A DNA stretch of 64,000 bases, from assembly GCF_008123425.1 (NCBI RefSeq), contig NZ_VSSS01000080.1, positions 23,117 to 87,116 on the forward strand, in the 5' to 3' direction. Both the position numbers and the translations under genes were made by a program. Origin of the DNA: Bradyrhizobium rifense. Its GTDB lineage: Bacteria > Pseudomonadota > Alphaproteobacteria > Rhizobiales > Xanthobacteraceae. Shown here in pieces: positions 18,049 through 25,958 of this stretch (position 1 is its first letter; each line of letters opens with the position of its first letter). A model generated the notes under the pieces. It was not told the origin of the DNA and did not search any database. It worked only from the letters and a program-made list of their open reading frames with translations.

Positions 18049-18552
18049 ATGGCTGCGCTGAAAAAGCCTTCCAGGAGATCAATGTTGAGTGCGGGCATTC
18101 TCGCCTACCGCAAGGGCGCTCGCGGGCTCGAGGTTCTGCTCGTTCATCCCGGCGGTCCGTTCTGGCGCAAGAAGGATGATGGCGCTTGGTCCATTCCCAA
18201 GGGCGAAATCGATGCCGCGGATGCTCCGGAGCAGGTCGCCCGGCGCGAGTTTGCCGAAGAACTCGGCCCGGGTGCTTCGATTGGTCCACTCCGGACGCTG
18301 GGGGAGATTCGACAGCGAGGAGGGAAGCGCGTTATCGCATTCGCCGGCGAGGGCCATTTTGAACCGGCGGCGCTGACCAGCAATTCCTTCGATATCGAAT
18401 GGCCGCCCCGAAGCGGTCGACGGCAGAGCTTTCCCGAAGTCGACCGCGCGGAATGGTTTGATATCGAGTTCGCACGGACCAAGATGCTGTCTGCTCAGGT
18501 AGAACTTCTCGATCGTCTTTTGGCGAGCGCGGCGGAGAGCGACGGGAAATGA
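18049..18552 (+). CDS. Nudix hydrolase
   Basis: 167 residues. The Nudix box is present as GEIDAADAPEQVARREFAEELG: the distal RE..EE..G part is perfect, but the first box Glu is an Asp (D at the G+6 position). Preceded by the family fold start SAGILAYRKGARGLEVLLVHPGG. It is expected to hydrolyse a nucleoside diphosphate linked to another moiety; substrate unknown. The stop overlaps the start of the phosphoesterase (ATGA at 18549), so the two are co-translated. Location behind ku suggests nucleotide clean-up during stress, by context only. Confidence 0.85.
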   Translation: MAALKKPSRRSMLSAGILAYRKGARGLEVLLVHPGGPFWRKKDDGAWSIPKGEIDAADAPEQVARREFAEELGPGASIGPLRTLGEIRQRGGKRVIAFAGEGHFEPAALTSNSFDIEWPPRSGRRQSFPEVDRAEWFDIEFARTKMLSAQVELLDRLLASAAESDGK

Positions 18553-19013
18553 CGTTCAGGATCGGAATCATTTCGGACACGCACGGCCTGTTGAGGCCCG
18601 AGGCGGAACGAGGCCTGACGGGTGTCGATCACATCATCCATGCCGGCGACATTGGGAGGCCCGAGATCGTCGACGCGCTTCGCCGGATCGCGCCCGTCAC
18701 CGCCATCCGTGGAAACGTGGACAGTGGCGGGTGGGCCCGTGAATATCCCGACACGAAACTCTTGCGCTTGGCGGGAAAGTCGATCTACGTCTTGCACGAC
18801 TTGAAGACCGTGCAGGCCGATCTTGGTGCCGGCATCGATGTCATCGTCTCCGGGCATTCACACATGCCGAAGATCGACACGGTCGGTGGCGTTCTCTACC
18901 TGAATCCTGGGAGCGCGGGACCGCGGCGCTTCAAGCTGCCGATCACGCTTGCGACGCTCGAAGTCACGTCTGAGGGCATGCGACCGGAAATCCACGACCT
19001 CGGAGGGGACTGA
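18549..19013 (+). CDS. YfcE/MJ0936-type metallophosphoesterase
   Basis: 154 residues, compact single domain. All metal-ligand motifs are there in order: ISDTHG (start), HAGDIGRPE, IRGNVD, LHD, and SGHSHMP near residue 100. This is the small phosphodiesterase family (YfcE, MJ0936) that binds two divalent metals and hydrolyses phosphodiesters. Overlaps the Nudix gene by four bases (ATGA), indicating coupled expression in a ku-proximal operon. Physiological substrate unknown. Confidence 0.9.
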   Translation: MTFRIGIISDTHGLLRPEAERGLTGVDHIIHAGDIGRPEIVDALRRIAPVTAIRGNVDSGGWAREYPDTKLLRLAGKSIYVLHDLKTVQADLGAGIDVIVSGHSHMPKIDTVGGVLYLNPGSAGPRRFKLPITLATLEVTSEGMRPEIHDLGGD

Positions 19014-19239
19014 ACATACGACCGCGGAGGGAATTCACAGCGGAGGAAGAGACAGGTGAGGGCGGTCGCGAAGGATCGCGCGGATGGAGGCGCCTGGTGA
19101 TATTTCGCCTCCTTCGGATACGACCGCCATGACGCCGGCTCGGAAGGGCGGATGTCGTACTTCTTGAATTCCGCTGGCGCCATTGCGGCGGCTTCATCGT
19201 GATCGCTACCGAAGCCAAGGTCGCCGCGAACAAGAAAGG

Positions 19240-19473
19240 CTAAAACGACGCCGGGATGGGGGTTCGGTGAACCGTCGCCAACGTCGTCACTTTCCGCTCC
19301 TCAGGAAACCGCTCCAGCGTCATCAACGCCAGCTCAACGAGGCGAGGCAGCGGCTCGGTCGATTTCTCCCAGGTGATGATGGTCTGACGCGATTTGACGC
19401 CCAGCGCCATCCGCAACGTGTCCTGGGTGAATCGGTTACGGCTGCGCCATTCCGGGAGCTCAGTGCCGAGCAT
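19240..19473 (-). CDS. Helix-turn-helix regulator
   Basis: 77 residues from the ATG at 19473; a longer frame reaches 19515 but the 19473 start overlaps the end of the upstream small gene by 14 bp, fitting translational coupling. FTQDTLRMALGVKSRQTIITWEK is a helix-turn-helix of XRE type. The partner gene (19460-19648) and an in-gene palindrome (19595-19615) suggest a small self-regulating unit. It may control the ku region or be a toxin-antitoxin-like regulator; no target evidence. Confidence 0.65.
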   Translation of the reverse strand: MLGTELPEWRSRNRFTQDTLRMALGVKSRQTIITWEKSTEPLPRLVELALMTLERFPEERKVTTLATVHRTPIPASF

Positions 19474-19648
19474 CGGTCGGCTCCACCGTCGTGACGGTTT
19501 CCTCGGCGGCGACATGGCCGCTCCACCAATTCAGCTTGACCTTACGAGTGCGCACGACCAGGCGGTGCAGGCCGCTGGCCATCGCCTTGCGAATGACGTC
19601 CAATGTTTGGACGTCAATTTTTTGGACATTTTTTGGTGATTCGCTCAT
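19460..19648 (-). CDS. 62-residue protein coupled to the HTH regulator
   Basis: MSESPKNVQKIDVQTLDVIR starts the protein; the middle is basic (RLVVRTRKVKLNWWSG). No family recognised. Its stop lies inside the start region of the HTH gene, so both are probably read from one message. It is small and basic enough to be a DNA- or RNA-binding partner. The N-terminal codons contain a perfect 9-bp palindrome (19595-19615), which may be the operator for the pair or merely part of the coding sequence. Confidence 0.5.
   Translation of the reverse strand: MSESPKNVQKIDVQTLDVIRKAMASGLHRLVVRTRKVKLNWWSGHVAAEETVTTVEPTDARH
19595..19615. promoter_or_regulatory. 9-bp perfect inverted repeat, possible operator
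   Basis: GACGTCCAA (19595-19603), spacer TGT, TTGGACGTC (19607-19615). The arms are exact. It lies at the 5' end of the 62-residue gene and only ~120 bp upstream of the HTH regulator's start, a reasonable place for autoregulation. It is inside coding sequence, so chance or an RNA hairpin cannot be excluded. Confidence 0.45.
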
Positions 19649-19715
19649 CGATACCTCTGAAACTACAGATAAAAAGGGATTTCGGCACCATCACCATACG
19701 GGCAGATGGTTAAAT

Positions 19716-19880
19716 TCAACTTAAACGCCGAGAACTTAATTTCTTGCGAACATCCGGCTTCAGCCGCTTGCCTGACACGTAGGCAGCAGCAAGCTCGCCC
19801 GCGACCAAAAGGACGAGCGCTCCGAAGGTGTAGGCATCATGAATGGTGTAAATAATTGCAGCCCAGCCGATGGTCTTCAT
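19716..19880 (-). CDS. 54-residue small membrane protein
   Basis: Begins MKTIGWAAIIYTIHDAYTFG with a single hydrophobic helix FGALVLLVAGELAAAYV at residues ~19-36 and a basic tail (SGKRLKPDVRKKLSSRR), so the C terminus should be cytoplasmic. The ATG at 19880 has GGGGA about ten bases upstream. It stands alone between convergent or unrelated genes. Too short for most gene finders, but helix, charge pattern and codon use look real. Function unknown. Confidence 0.55.
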   Translation of the reverse strand: MKTIGWAAIIYTIHDAYTFGALVLLVAGELAAAYVSGKRLKPDVRKKLSSRRLS

Positions 19881-20210
19881 AGGACAATCCCCACGTGCCC
19901 AGGCTTTCGCCGAGGCGAGTTACGTGTTGGGATCATCCCTGCGCAATCGAGGCCCATTGCGCGTGATGCACAGCGTGCGCACCAGGAAGATCATTCTAGA
20001 GCCGGCGGCGTGCCGGTAGCCGTTGCTGGGATCGCTAGTCCCTATTCTCCCCGTATTACGATCCGAGGTGCGAGCAATCGTCGCCACCGGGCTGTGGGTC
20101 TGACTATGCTCTGATGCGGACTTCTGTGTCCGCCCGATTAATGGCGGATTCGCGGCGGCTCACGCGACGCCGGTTCAATTCCGTTCGCCGGTTGGGCACG
20201 AAGGGAAGCG

Positions 20211-21158
20211 CTATTTTCGAGAACGTTCTCGTTCGCGCACGACATCCTTCGCCCGCTTGTCGGACCTGAGCCCGAGGTAGACGGGCTGGCGCAGTTCGCC
20301 CTTGCTCGTCCATTCCGCAAATTTGACCTCGGCGACCAACGAGGGCCTGACCCAGGTCGTCGCGGCCTCATCCTTCACTTTGGCAGGGAATGGTGATTTT
20401 GAGGCCGTCAGCTTCATGAGCTTGGCATGGAGGTCTTCCAGGACCTTGTGGCTGAAGCCAGTGCCGACATGACCGATGTAGCGCCAAGCGTCATCTTCGC
20501 GCACGGCGAGGACCAGGGCGCCGAAGAACGGCCTGGTGCGCCTGGGCGCCGTGAAGCCGGCGATCACCACTTCCTGTCGCTTTGCCGTCTTGATCTTCAG
20601 CCAATCCGCCGTCCGACTTCCGGACGCATACGCGCTGTCGGCGCGCTTCGCCATGATGCCTTCGAGGCCCTTCCGCTCGGCCTCGGCGAAGAATTTCGTG
20701 CCGTTCCCTTTACGGTGAGCGCTAAAGGCGATCAGCTTGTCGCGCGGCAGAATTGCCTTCAGCCGCTTCTTGCGCTCGAGGAGAGGCTGCTTGCGCAAGA
20801 CCACTGCATTCTCAAACATGAGATCGAAGACGCAATACTTGAGCTTCGCTTCATGGCGCAGTGCGTTTTGGAGCAGCTGGAAATGTGAGACGCCGTCCCT
20901 TCCGATCGCGACGAGCTCGCCATCGATCACGGCATCGCCCTTCACGCCCTCCAACGCTTTGGCGACCTCGATATAGCTGCGGCTGATGATCTTGCCGTTG
21001 CGGCTGTAGAGCGCAACCTTGCCCCGCCGGATTTCCGCGATCATCCGGAAGCCGTCGTATTTGTCCTCGAAAACCCAGCCGGGGTCGTCGAACGGCGCGT
21101 CGGTGAGCGTAGCGAGCATCGGCTGCAGGCGCTTGGGCAGGGTCGACGTCCGGCTCAT
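20211..21158 (-). CDS. ATP-dependent DNA ligase, LigD-ligase-domain type
   Basis: 315 residues. Adenylation motif EDKYDGFR with nucleophile K33, then VIDGELVAI, FDLMFEN, GLEGIMAKR and DWLKIKTAK (motifs III-V) and a C-terminal OB fold ending TWVRPSLVAEVKFAEWT, as in stand-alone LigC/LigD ligase domains. No polymerase or phosphoesterase domain is attached. Works with Ku in end joining. The window has a second ligase of the same type, only distantly alike, which is common in rhizobia. Confidence 0.9.
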   Translation of the reverse strand: MSRTSTLPKRLQPMLATLTDAPFDDPGWVFEDKYDGFRMIAEIRRGKVALYSRNGKIISRSYIEVAKALEGVKGDAVIDGELVAIGRDGVSHFQLLQNALRHEAKLKYCVFDLMFENAVVLRKQPLLERKKRLKAILPRDKLIAFSAHRKGNGTKFFAEAERKGLEGIMAKRADSAYASGSRTADWLKIKTAKRQEVVIAGFTAPRRTRPFFGALVLAVREDDAWRYIGHVGTGFSHKVLEDLHAKLMKLTASKSPFPAKVKDEAATTWVRPSLVAEVKFAEWTSKGELRQPVYLGLRSDKRAKDVVRERERSRK

Positions 21159-21301
21159 TCGAGGCCAATCCTTCAGAGCGCGTTGCGAAATGCATGGACG
21201 TCCTTCAAGGATGAGGGAACGCTTCGAGGCCTTGTCGTGTTCCGCGGGCGCCGTGGCGTGCGCGACGTTGACGATCGATCGGGGAAGGGCGGATCAAACC
21301 G

Positions 21302-21877
21302 ATGGCCAGAAAACTGAAGACCTACCAGACTTCGCTGGGCTTCTTCGATCTGGCGATCGCCGCTCCTTCGATGAAGGCGGCGCTGCAGGCGTGGGGCGCC
21401 GAAAGCAACCTCTTCCATCAGGGCGCGGCCAGGGAAAGCCACGATCCGGATGTCGTTGCCGCCACCATGGCGAAGCCGGGCGTCGTTCTCAAGCGCCCCG
21501 TTGGATCCGATGGCCCCTTCGGAGAGCATGCCGACCTACCCACCGATCTGGACGACGCCGACAAACCGGCCAAAGTCACCCGCAAGTCGAAAGCCGTCAA
21601 ACCGAAGAAGAGTACATCGCGGCCCGCCGACAAAGCGGCGGAGCGAAAGGCGGCACTCGCGTACGCACGCGAGCAGAAGCGCCGCGATCGCGAACGGGAA
21701 AAGGAAGAGGCCGCCAGGGAAAAAGAGCGTGAACGACGGCAGGCCTCCGTCGACAAGGCACAGGCGGCATTGGACCGAGCCGCGCGGGAGCACGCCGAGA
21801 AGGCGGCGAGTATCCGAGCCCAGATGGAGGCTCTCGAAAGAAGATCGCAGGACGAGCTGCGGCGAGCCCGAGACTGA
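21302..21877 (+). CDS. Coiled-coil, TolA-like protein next to ligase
   Basis: 191 residues, diverging from the ligase across ~140 bp. The first 60 residues (LKTYQTSLGFFDLAIAAP, WGAESNLFHQG, VVLKRPVGSDGPFG) form a conserved globular part; from residue ~95 the chain is a highly charged Lys/Glu/Arg/Ala coiled coil like TolA. No signal peptide or membrane anchor, so not a true envelope TolA. Genes of this kind recur beside ku/ligase clusters in Bradyrhizobium relatives, as I recall them; function unknown. Confidence 0.75.
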   Translation: MARKLKTYQTSLGFFDLAIAAPSMKAALQAWGAESNLFHQGAARESHDPDVVAATMAKPGVVLKRPVGSDGPFGEHADLPTDLDDADKPAKVTRKSKAVKPKKSTSRPADKAAERKAALAYAREQKRRDREREKEEAAREKERERRQASVDKAQAALDRAAREHAEKAASIRAQMEALERRSQDELRRARD

Positions 21878-22019
21878 TGGAGGCGAGCAACGGTTGGTGG
21901 GCAAGCTTCGGCTGTGATTGTCTGCGTCCCACGTTGAAGCCGCTGGAGGAGACGACCCGACTGCCTAACCACCCCGGCGCCGGCCCGACCCGCATCTTCG
22001 AAATTTTTTCATTCCCGTA

Positions 22020-22047
22020 CTTGAAACAAAAAACGGTTTTGCTAATT
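22020..22047 (+). promoter_or_regulatory. Candidate RpoH (sigma-32) promoter of hsp20
   Basis: CTTGAAA (22020-22026) as -35 and CTAATT (22042-22047) as -10, 16 bp apart, close to the alphaproteobacterial RpoH consensus. Lies in a locally A/T-rich stretch just before the ROSE-like leader. Transcription would start about 22055, at the base of the first leader hairpin. Confidence 0.5.
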
Positions 22048-22049
22048 CA

Positions 22050-22147
22050 TTTGGCGCCACCTCGGAGGTGGCTCCCGCGGGGCCACGGGATCGAGACGGG
22101 CACCGGTCGTGTCGGGTGCCTCATACCCATCTTGCTCCTTGGAGGAT
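22050..22147 (+). ncRNA. ROSE-type RNA thermometer in hsp20 leader
   Basis: The leader folds into successive hairpins: GCCACCTC/GAGGTGGC (22056-22063 with 22065-22072), GGCACC/GGTGCC (22099-22104 with 22115-22120), and a 3' hairpin CTTGCTCCTTGGAGGAT (22131-22147) in which the Shine-Dalgarno GGAGG pairs imperfectly with an upstream TTGCTCC. That U(U/C)GCU-type strand facing the SD is the hallmark of ROSE thermometers of rhizobial small heat-shock genes: closed at growth temperature, melting on heat shock. Transcription start and melting are inferred. Confidence 0.8.
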
Positions 22148-22153
22148 TTGGCT

Positions 22154-22612
22154 ATGCGCACTTACGACTTCTCTCCTCTGTTCCGATCGACCATCGGTTT
22201 CGATCGCCTGTTCGACCTCGCCGAGACGGCCCAGCGGGCCACGGAAGAAGGTTACCCGCCCTACAATATCGAACGCCTGGCTGAAGACCGCTACCAGATC
22301 ACGCTGGCGGTGGCGGGTTTCTCGCCCGACGAGGTTTCGATCACGGCCGAGCAGAACGTGGTGACGATCGAAGGCGGCAAAACCGAAAGAACCGAGCGTG
22401 AGTTCCTCTACCGAGGCATCTCGACCCGCCACTTCAAGCGGCAGTTCAACCTGGCGGATTATGTCCAGGTGAAGGGCGCGAGCTTCGACAACGGCTTGCT
22501 CAAGATCGATCTGGTCCGGGAAATCCCCGAGGCCATGAAGCCGCGGCGGATCGCCATCAACGGCGCATCGACAGCCGAGGACGTCCGTCAGATCGAGGCC
22601 AAGGCGGCCTGA
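22154..22612 (+). CDS. Small heat-shock protein, Hsp20/IbpA family
   Basis: 152 residues; start ATG at 22154, seven bases after GGAGGAT. N-terminal MRTYDFSPLFRSTIGFDRLF is the IbpA/HspA-type arm, followed by an alpha-crystallin domain (YNIERLAEDRYQITLAVAGF, then FNLADYVQVKGASFDNGLLK) and a C-terminal PRRIAI, the I-x-I anchoring motif. ATP-independent chaperone that binds unfolding proteins as an oligomer. Under the ROSE-like leader and RpoH-like promoter described here, so expected to be heat induced. Probably co-transcribed with the two small genes downstream. Confidence 0.95.
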   Translation: MRTYDFSPLFRSTIGFDRLFDLAETAQRATEEGYPPYNIERLAEDRYQITLAVAGFSPDEVSITAEQNVVTIEGGKTERTEREFLYRGISTRHFKRQFNLADYVQVKGASFDNGLLKIDLVREIPEAMKPRRIAINGASTAEDVRQIEAKAA

Positions 22613-22683
22613 TTCATCCACTGCAGGAGTGTGCCGCGCGTCGTCCGACGCGCGGCGGACATCGTCTAGGAATGGAGGAGAAC

Positions 22684-23007
22684 ATGCGGCCGACGACCGC
22701 TTTCCACGACAACGTCTTCGACATCAACGTGCTGCTGCATCCCAGCACGGTCTTCGATCATCCGAAGGATATCCTGGCGGATCCCTCACTGTCGGTTTCG
22801 GAGAAGCGCGCGATTCTGGCATCCTGGGCATCGGACGCATCGGCGATCGCTTCATGTCCCGCCTTGCGGGCACCAGCCGCCCTTAAGGCGCCCGTCACCA
22901 TCGACGAGATTCTTGAAGCCTTGTGCCAACTGGACGGCGGTCCCCGCAATCCGCCGGGCGGCAAGCCGAACCGTCTATGTTCGACGTCGAGGGCCTTGGC
23001 CGCCTAG
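22684..23007 (+). CDS. Small conserved hypothetical downstream of hsp20
   Basis: 107 residues from ATG 22684, directly behind GGAGGAG; an in-frame ATG at 22672 lies within that SD and is less likely. Starts MRPTTAFHDNVFDINVLLHP, contains LSVSEKRAILASWASDASA and VTIDEILEALCQLD, with a low-complexity tail. No membrane segment. The block 'hsp20 - this gene' and its strong ribosome site point to heat-stress co-expression. Function unknown. Confidence 0.75.
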   Translation: MRPTTAFHDNVFDINVLLHPSTVFDHPKDILADPSLSVSEKRAILASWASDASAIASCPALRAPAALKAPVTIDEILEALCQLDGGPRNPPGGKPNRLCSTSRALAA

Positions 23008-23021
23008 TCAGGAGGGATGCT

Positions 23022-23267
23022 ATGGACGAAATCAAATTGCCGCATCACCTGGTGAACCGGTTCGAGCGCCGATGGACGGCCAGGTTCGCGCAGATGCCGG
23101 GCGGCCGGCCGCAGCCGGTTGCACGGTGCTGGCCCGGAAACGACGATCCTCTCCGATCGCCGCAGGTCCGGCGGCTGCTGGAGGGATCCTTGCGCCCGCC
23201 CAAGGCGGATAGAACACTGGAGTTTAACCGTGCTGACTGTGGCCAGCTTCACCGAGCCGATCGATGA
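23022..23267 (+). CDS. Small hypothetical protein
   Basis: 81 residues, start ATG 23022 behind a strong AGGAGGG. MDEIKLPHHLVNRFERRWTA is a conserved-looking amphipathic N terminus; the rest is Arg/Pro-rich (QVRRLLEGSLRPPK) and may be partly frameshifted or unstructured. It follows the previous gene by 14 bp, so it belongs to the hsp20 transcript. No family name known to me. Confidence 0.6.
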   Translation: MDEIKLPHHLVNRFERRWTARFAQMPGGRPQPVARCWPGNDDPLRSPQVRRLLEGSLRPPKADRTLEFNRADCGQLHRADR

Positions 23268-23384
23268 AGGTCGCCAAGCGAGCGAATCCGCGGCGCCTTG
23301 TGACGTGAAGCTCGGGTCGATTTTGGGCCGGCCAGCGTGACGACGCGGGCGGGCCGCCTACTCCGCGGTCCGCCCGCGGTGGAC

Positions 23385-23717
23385 TCATTCCACTTCCTGG
23401 ACGACGGTGCGGCTCGCGGGATCCACCAGCATGACGGGCTCGCCGGAATAGACATGGCGATATTTGGTGAGCGAGGGCTATTCGGTCGGCACCGCTTCGA
23501 GCTCGACGTCACGTGGCACGGGCGAGCCGAGGACGATTTTCTCCTGGCTCTCGACCGGACGGATCTTGTGCTCGGTGACGGAGGTCCGGATCTTCGTGCG
23601 TCAATCCGGCTCGATCTGCACGACGCCGGCGCGCGCAGTGCCGGTCGTGGTGACCGTGCTCTGGGCCATGGCGCCCGTGGAGGCAGCCGCTGCGGACATC
23701 AGCAGCAGTTTCTTCAT
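23385..23717 (-). pseudogene. DUF1236 exported protein gene with two nonsense codons
   Basis: From ATG 23717 the frame starts with a signal peptide (MKKLLLMSAAAASTGAMAQS) and continues through a single unbroken register to TGA at 23387-23385, but is stopped by TGA at codon 39 (23603-23601) and TAG at codon 80 (23480-23478). Between and after the stops the protein matches DUF1236 (RTKIRTSVTEHKIRPVES, VPRDVELEAVPTE, PSLTKYRHVYSGEPVMLVDP). No frameshift is needed. Two independent point mutations make a decayed gene more likely than recoding. Confidence 0.85.
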
Positions 23718-23815
23718 GACTTCCTCCTTGCCGCTGGATGCGGCGCAGCGGAGAACACGGTAGGGACGGCAAGGTGCCCGCAAACAAAATGAATGCGCCT
23801 TTTCCCCTTGAGTCC

Positions 23816-24169
23816 TCACCGGAGCTCGCGCACGCGGGACTGGCCGCTATTGCGTCTGAACGTAGTAACGGCCTTCGCACGCACGACGACAAGCCAACTC
23901 CAAACGCGAGCGAACCACGGCAGCGTCAACAGCTTCGGCTTTACGATCCTGAATATTCGTTCGACGAGCAGTAGGCTTGCGCAATACGCGATCACGATCA
24001 TCACGGTGCCTGTGATCCAATGACCATCCCCCGCAATAGCCACAGCAAGCAGCTTAAGCGGTTCTACGATGCTCGCAGGCACCAGGAGCAGGATCAACGA
24101 CTGATAGGGTCCGAGGCCCTCGATGAAGCGACGGACCCACACCCATCTCGTCATTGCGGTCCTGATCAT
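23816..24169 (-). CDS. Small integral membrane protein
   Basis: 117 residues with three hydrophobic stretches (YQSLILLLVPASIVEPLKLL; WITGTVMIVIAYCASLLLV; LTLPWFARVWSWLVVV) and a basic tail. Begins MIRTAMTRWVWVRRFIEGLG. Follows a 23-residue membrane peptide gene on the same strand by four bases. No family recognised; resembles small inner-membrane proteins common in Bradyrhizobium. Confidence 0.7.
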   Translation of the reverse strand: MIRTAMTRWVWVRRFIEGLGPYQSLILLLVPASIVEPLKLLAVAIAGDGHWITGTVMIVIAYCASLLLVERIFRIVKPKLLTLPWFARVWSWLVVVRAKAVTTFRRNSGQSRVRELR

Positions 24170-24173
24170 GTCA

Positions 24174-24245
24174 TCAGTGGTGCAGGAGCATGATCAGGAT
24201 GATCAGTGGAATCGGAATGCCGAGTAGCCAAAGCAGGATGGGCAT
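24174..24245 (-). CDS. 23-residue hydrophobic peptide
   Basis: MPILLWLLGIPIPLIILIML followed by LHH: almost pure transmembrane helix. ATG at 24245 has AGGGAAG about seven bases upstream. Lies between two membrane-protein genes on the same strand, four bases before the start of the 117-residue protein, so co-translation is likely. Tiny hydrophobic proteins like this are frequent in Rhizobiales; role unknown. Confidence 0.6.
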   Translation of the reverse strand: MPILLWLLGIPIPLIILIMLLHH

Positions 24246-24267
24246 GGTGACTTCCCTTTCTCGGTTC

Positions 24268-25119
24268 TTAACGGTTGATAGTGCCGGCACGGAACGGGTG
24301 TTTGCTCCAGGTGCCGTCGCGAAGACCGCCGCCTTCGGTGGCGGCCAGTGCGGCGGAGAATGCGCCGATGAACAATGACAACGTGAGCCAGATCGCAAGC
24401 TGCATCGCTGCCTTTCTCGCCTTGTCCAAGTCGGACTTTATCTGCACGGCAACGTCATTGACGCGCTTTTCAGCATCTTGCTGGCTCAGTCCGGTCCGGG
24501 CGGAGACCACTTTGGCCACGTAGCTGCGATCGCCGGTGCTCAGGTCGTTGCCATTATGGAAGCTGGTCGAGAAGAGACGAACCATCTCTGCGCGCGCGTC
24601 CGACGGATTCTGCTGACCTTGGGAGGATGGATTGTCCGGTCTCAGCAACGTGTCGACGTACCCGTCCATCGGAGACGATTGGACCGAATTGGCAGCCACG
24701 TGTGTTGCTCCGCCAATCAGCGAACTCGCGGGAGAGGCGAGCAGAACGGCGCCAAGGACGGACGCCGCAGCCCAGGCCAGAAACCCATGCGCGGTATCAC
24801 GAAACAGCACCTCGGTGGTGTGGATACCGATCCATTTGCTGCGCAGGCGCCCGGCGAGATACCCGCCCACGGCTGAAGAAATCATTGCCATGACGATGAA
24901 GTAAAGGCCCGTGCCAATCTCGAAAGTTGTCGCCGAAGCTCCGGAATTGCCCCACGGCGAAATGACGGCGAATCCCATACCAGCGCCAAAGGAGAGCAGG
25001 ACCAACGTCAAGGCCAAGGAAGCGATCGTCCCCGCCAGAACCGCGGCCCACGAAACGCCCGCGACAGCAGGCTCCGCAAGATCGCTCGCAGCGTTTTGGC
25101 GAAATACCTGTTCCATCAA
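24268..25119 (-). CDS. Multi-pass membrane protein, PhnA-like family of rhizobia
   Basis: 283 residues; MEQVF at 25116 is the likely start. Membrane helices: SWAAVLAGTIASLALTLVLL, GTGLYFIVMAMISSAVGGYL, FLAWAAASVLGAVLLASP, and LAIWLTLSLFIGAFSAALAA near the C terminus, with a soluble Ser/Asp-rich loop between the third and fourth. Proteins with this layout are annotated 'PhnA-like' in Bradyrhizobium; the phosphonate link is not established. First gene of a minus-strand row of three membrane proteins. Confidence 0.8.
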   Translation of the reverse strand: MMEQVFRQNAASDLAEPAVAGVSWAAVLAGTIASLALTLVLLSFGAGMGFAVISPWGNSGASATTFEIGTGLYFIVMAMISSAVGGYLAGRLRSKWIGIHTTEVLFRDTAHGFLAWAAASVLGAVLLASPASSLIGGATHVAANSVQSSPMDGYVDTLLRPDNPSSQGQQNPSDARAEMVRLFSTSFHNGNDLSTGDRSYVAKVVSARTGLSQQDAEKRVNDVAVQIKSDLDKARKAAMQLAIWLTLSLFIGAFSAALAATEGGGLRDGTWSKHPFRAGTINR

Positions 25120-25411
25120 TTCACTCCTCGACAGCCCGGATGCCTAGCAAATACTCAGAAGGAACGAAGGTTCCAACTCTGCACGCTGCCAGGACCGCGG
25201 CGGCCTCCGCTTCTGATTGGTCGCCAATTTGGCTACGTCGGCCCTCGCGACCGAGGGGCGGCGCGTCGCCACGAAGAGGACATGGCGAGGAAAATCCGGG
25301 ACCCTGCGAGGACCGTTCTCAGACCGAGGTTAAAGAGAGCCCCTCCATGCGAGGCCGGACGCGACGTCGAACTGTGGACATGAAGGCTCCGTGGACCCTC
25401 AGGATTGACGG
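25120..25411. other. 290-bp gap
   Basis: Separates the minus-strand membrane-protein row from the broken response regulator. No convincing gene, hairpin or repeat seen. It should hold the promoter of the 24268-25119 gene. Confidence 0.4.
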
Positions 25412-25787
25412 TCAAGGCGCGGCCAGGCTCCCGAGGACCTCGGCGATCGTTGCGGCGGTGTAGGGCTTGGGGACGAACACTCCGCCTTCCGGGAGGTCAC
25501 CCTCGCTGATGGTCACGCGTCCCGATGTGGCGACGAGCTTGATCGGGGGCCATCTGTCGCGCACGAACCGTGCAAACCTGAGGCCGTCCATCGATCCCGG
25601 CATCTGGATGTCGGTGAAGACGATATTGAATATCGGTTCGGGCTTCGAGGATGGCGATCGCCTCGTCGGCGTTGCCGGCTTCGACCACCTCGAAGCCCGC
25701 GTCAGCGACCATCTCCGCGCCGCTGCTCCGGAGCAGCGACTCGTCTTCCACGATGAGAACGACCGGCCGCCCGACTGCTGACGCCAT
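25412..25787 (-). pseudogene. Single-domain response regulator with one-base frameshift
   Basis: From ATG 25787 the protein reads MASAVGRPVVLIVEDESLLR (acidic pocket of a receiver domain), ...AGNADEAIAILEA, then loses register near 25622-25636. In the adjacent frame it resumes as IVFTDIQMPGSMDGLRFARF (phospho-acceptor Asp), ...LVATSGR and VFVPKPYTAATIAEVLGSL (conserved Thr/Lys). Removing one T restores a ~124-residue CheY-like protein. It diverges from a sensor kinase 170 bp away, its natural partner. A sequencing error is the alternative. Confidence 0.8.
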
Positions 25788-25958
25788 CCAAAGCACCTTC
25801 CTTTTGCCGAGCTTAAGCGCGCCGGCGGTGCATCGTTCCATGGGCCGCGGGAAGGCCGCGCAGGATCGGTCCAGAACCCGAAATCCCTGCGATCGCATCG
25901 GCATCGTGCTACGTTTCGGAACGCCGAGTGCTCGCCCCCGATTGCCTGAGGGATTTTC

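Noticed and set aside
18896..19233. Minus-strand frame MAPAEFKKYDIRPSEPASW
   Set aside because: The start looks protein-like, but the rest overlaps the phosphoesterase gene and turns into Arg/Ser-rich shadow sequence.
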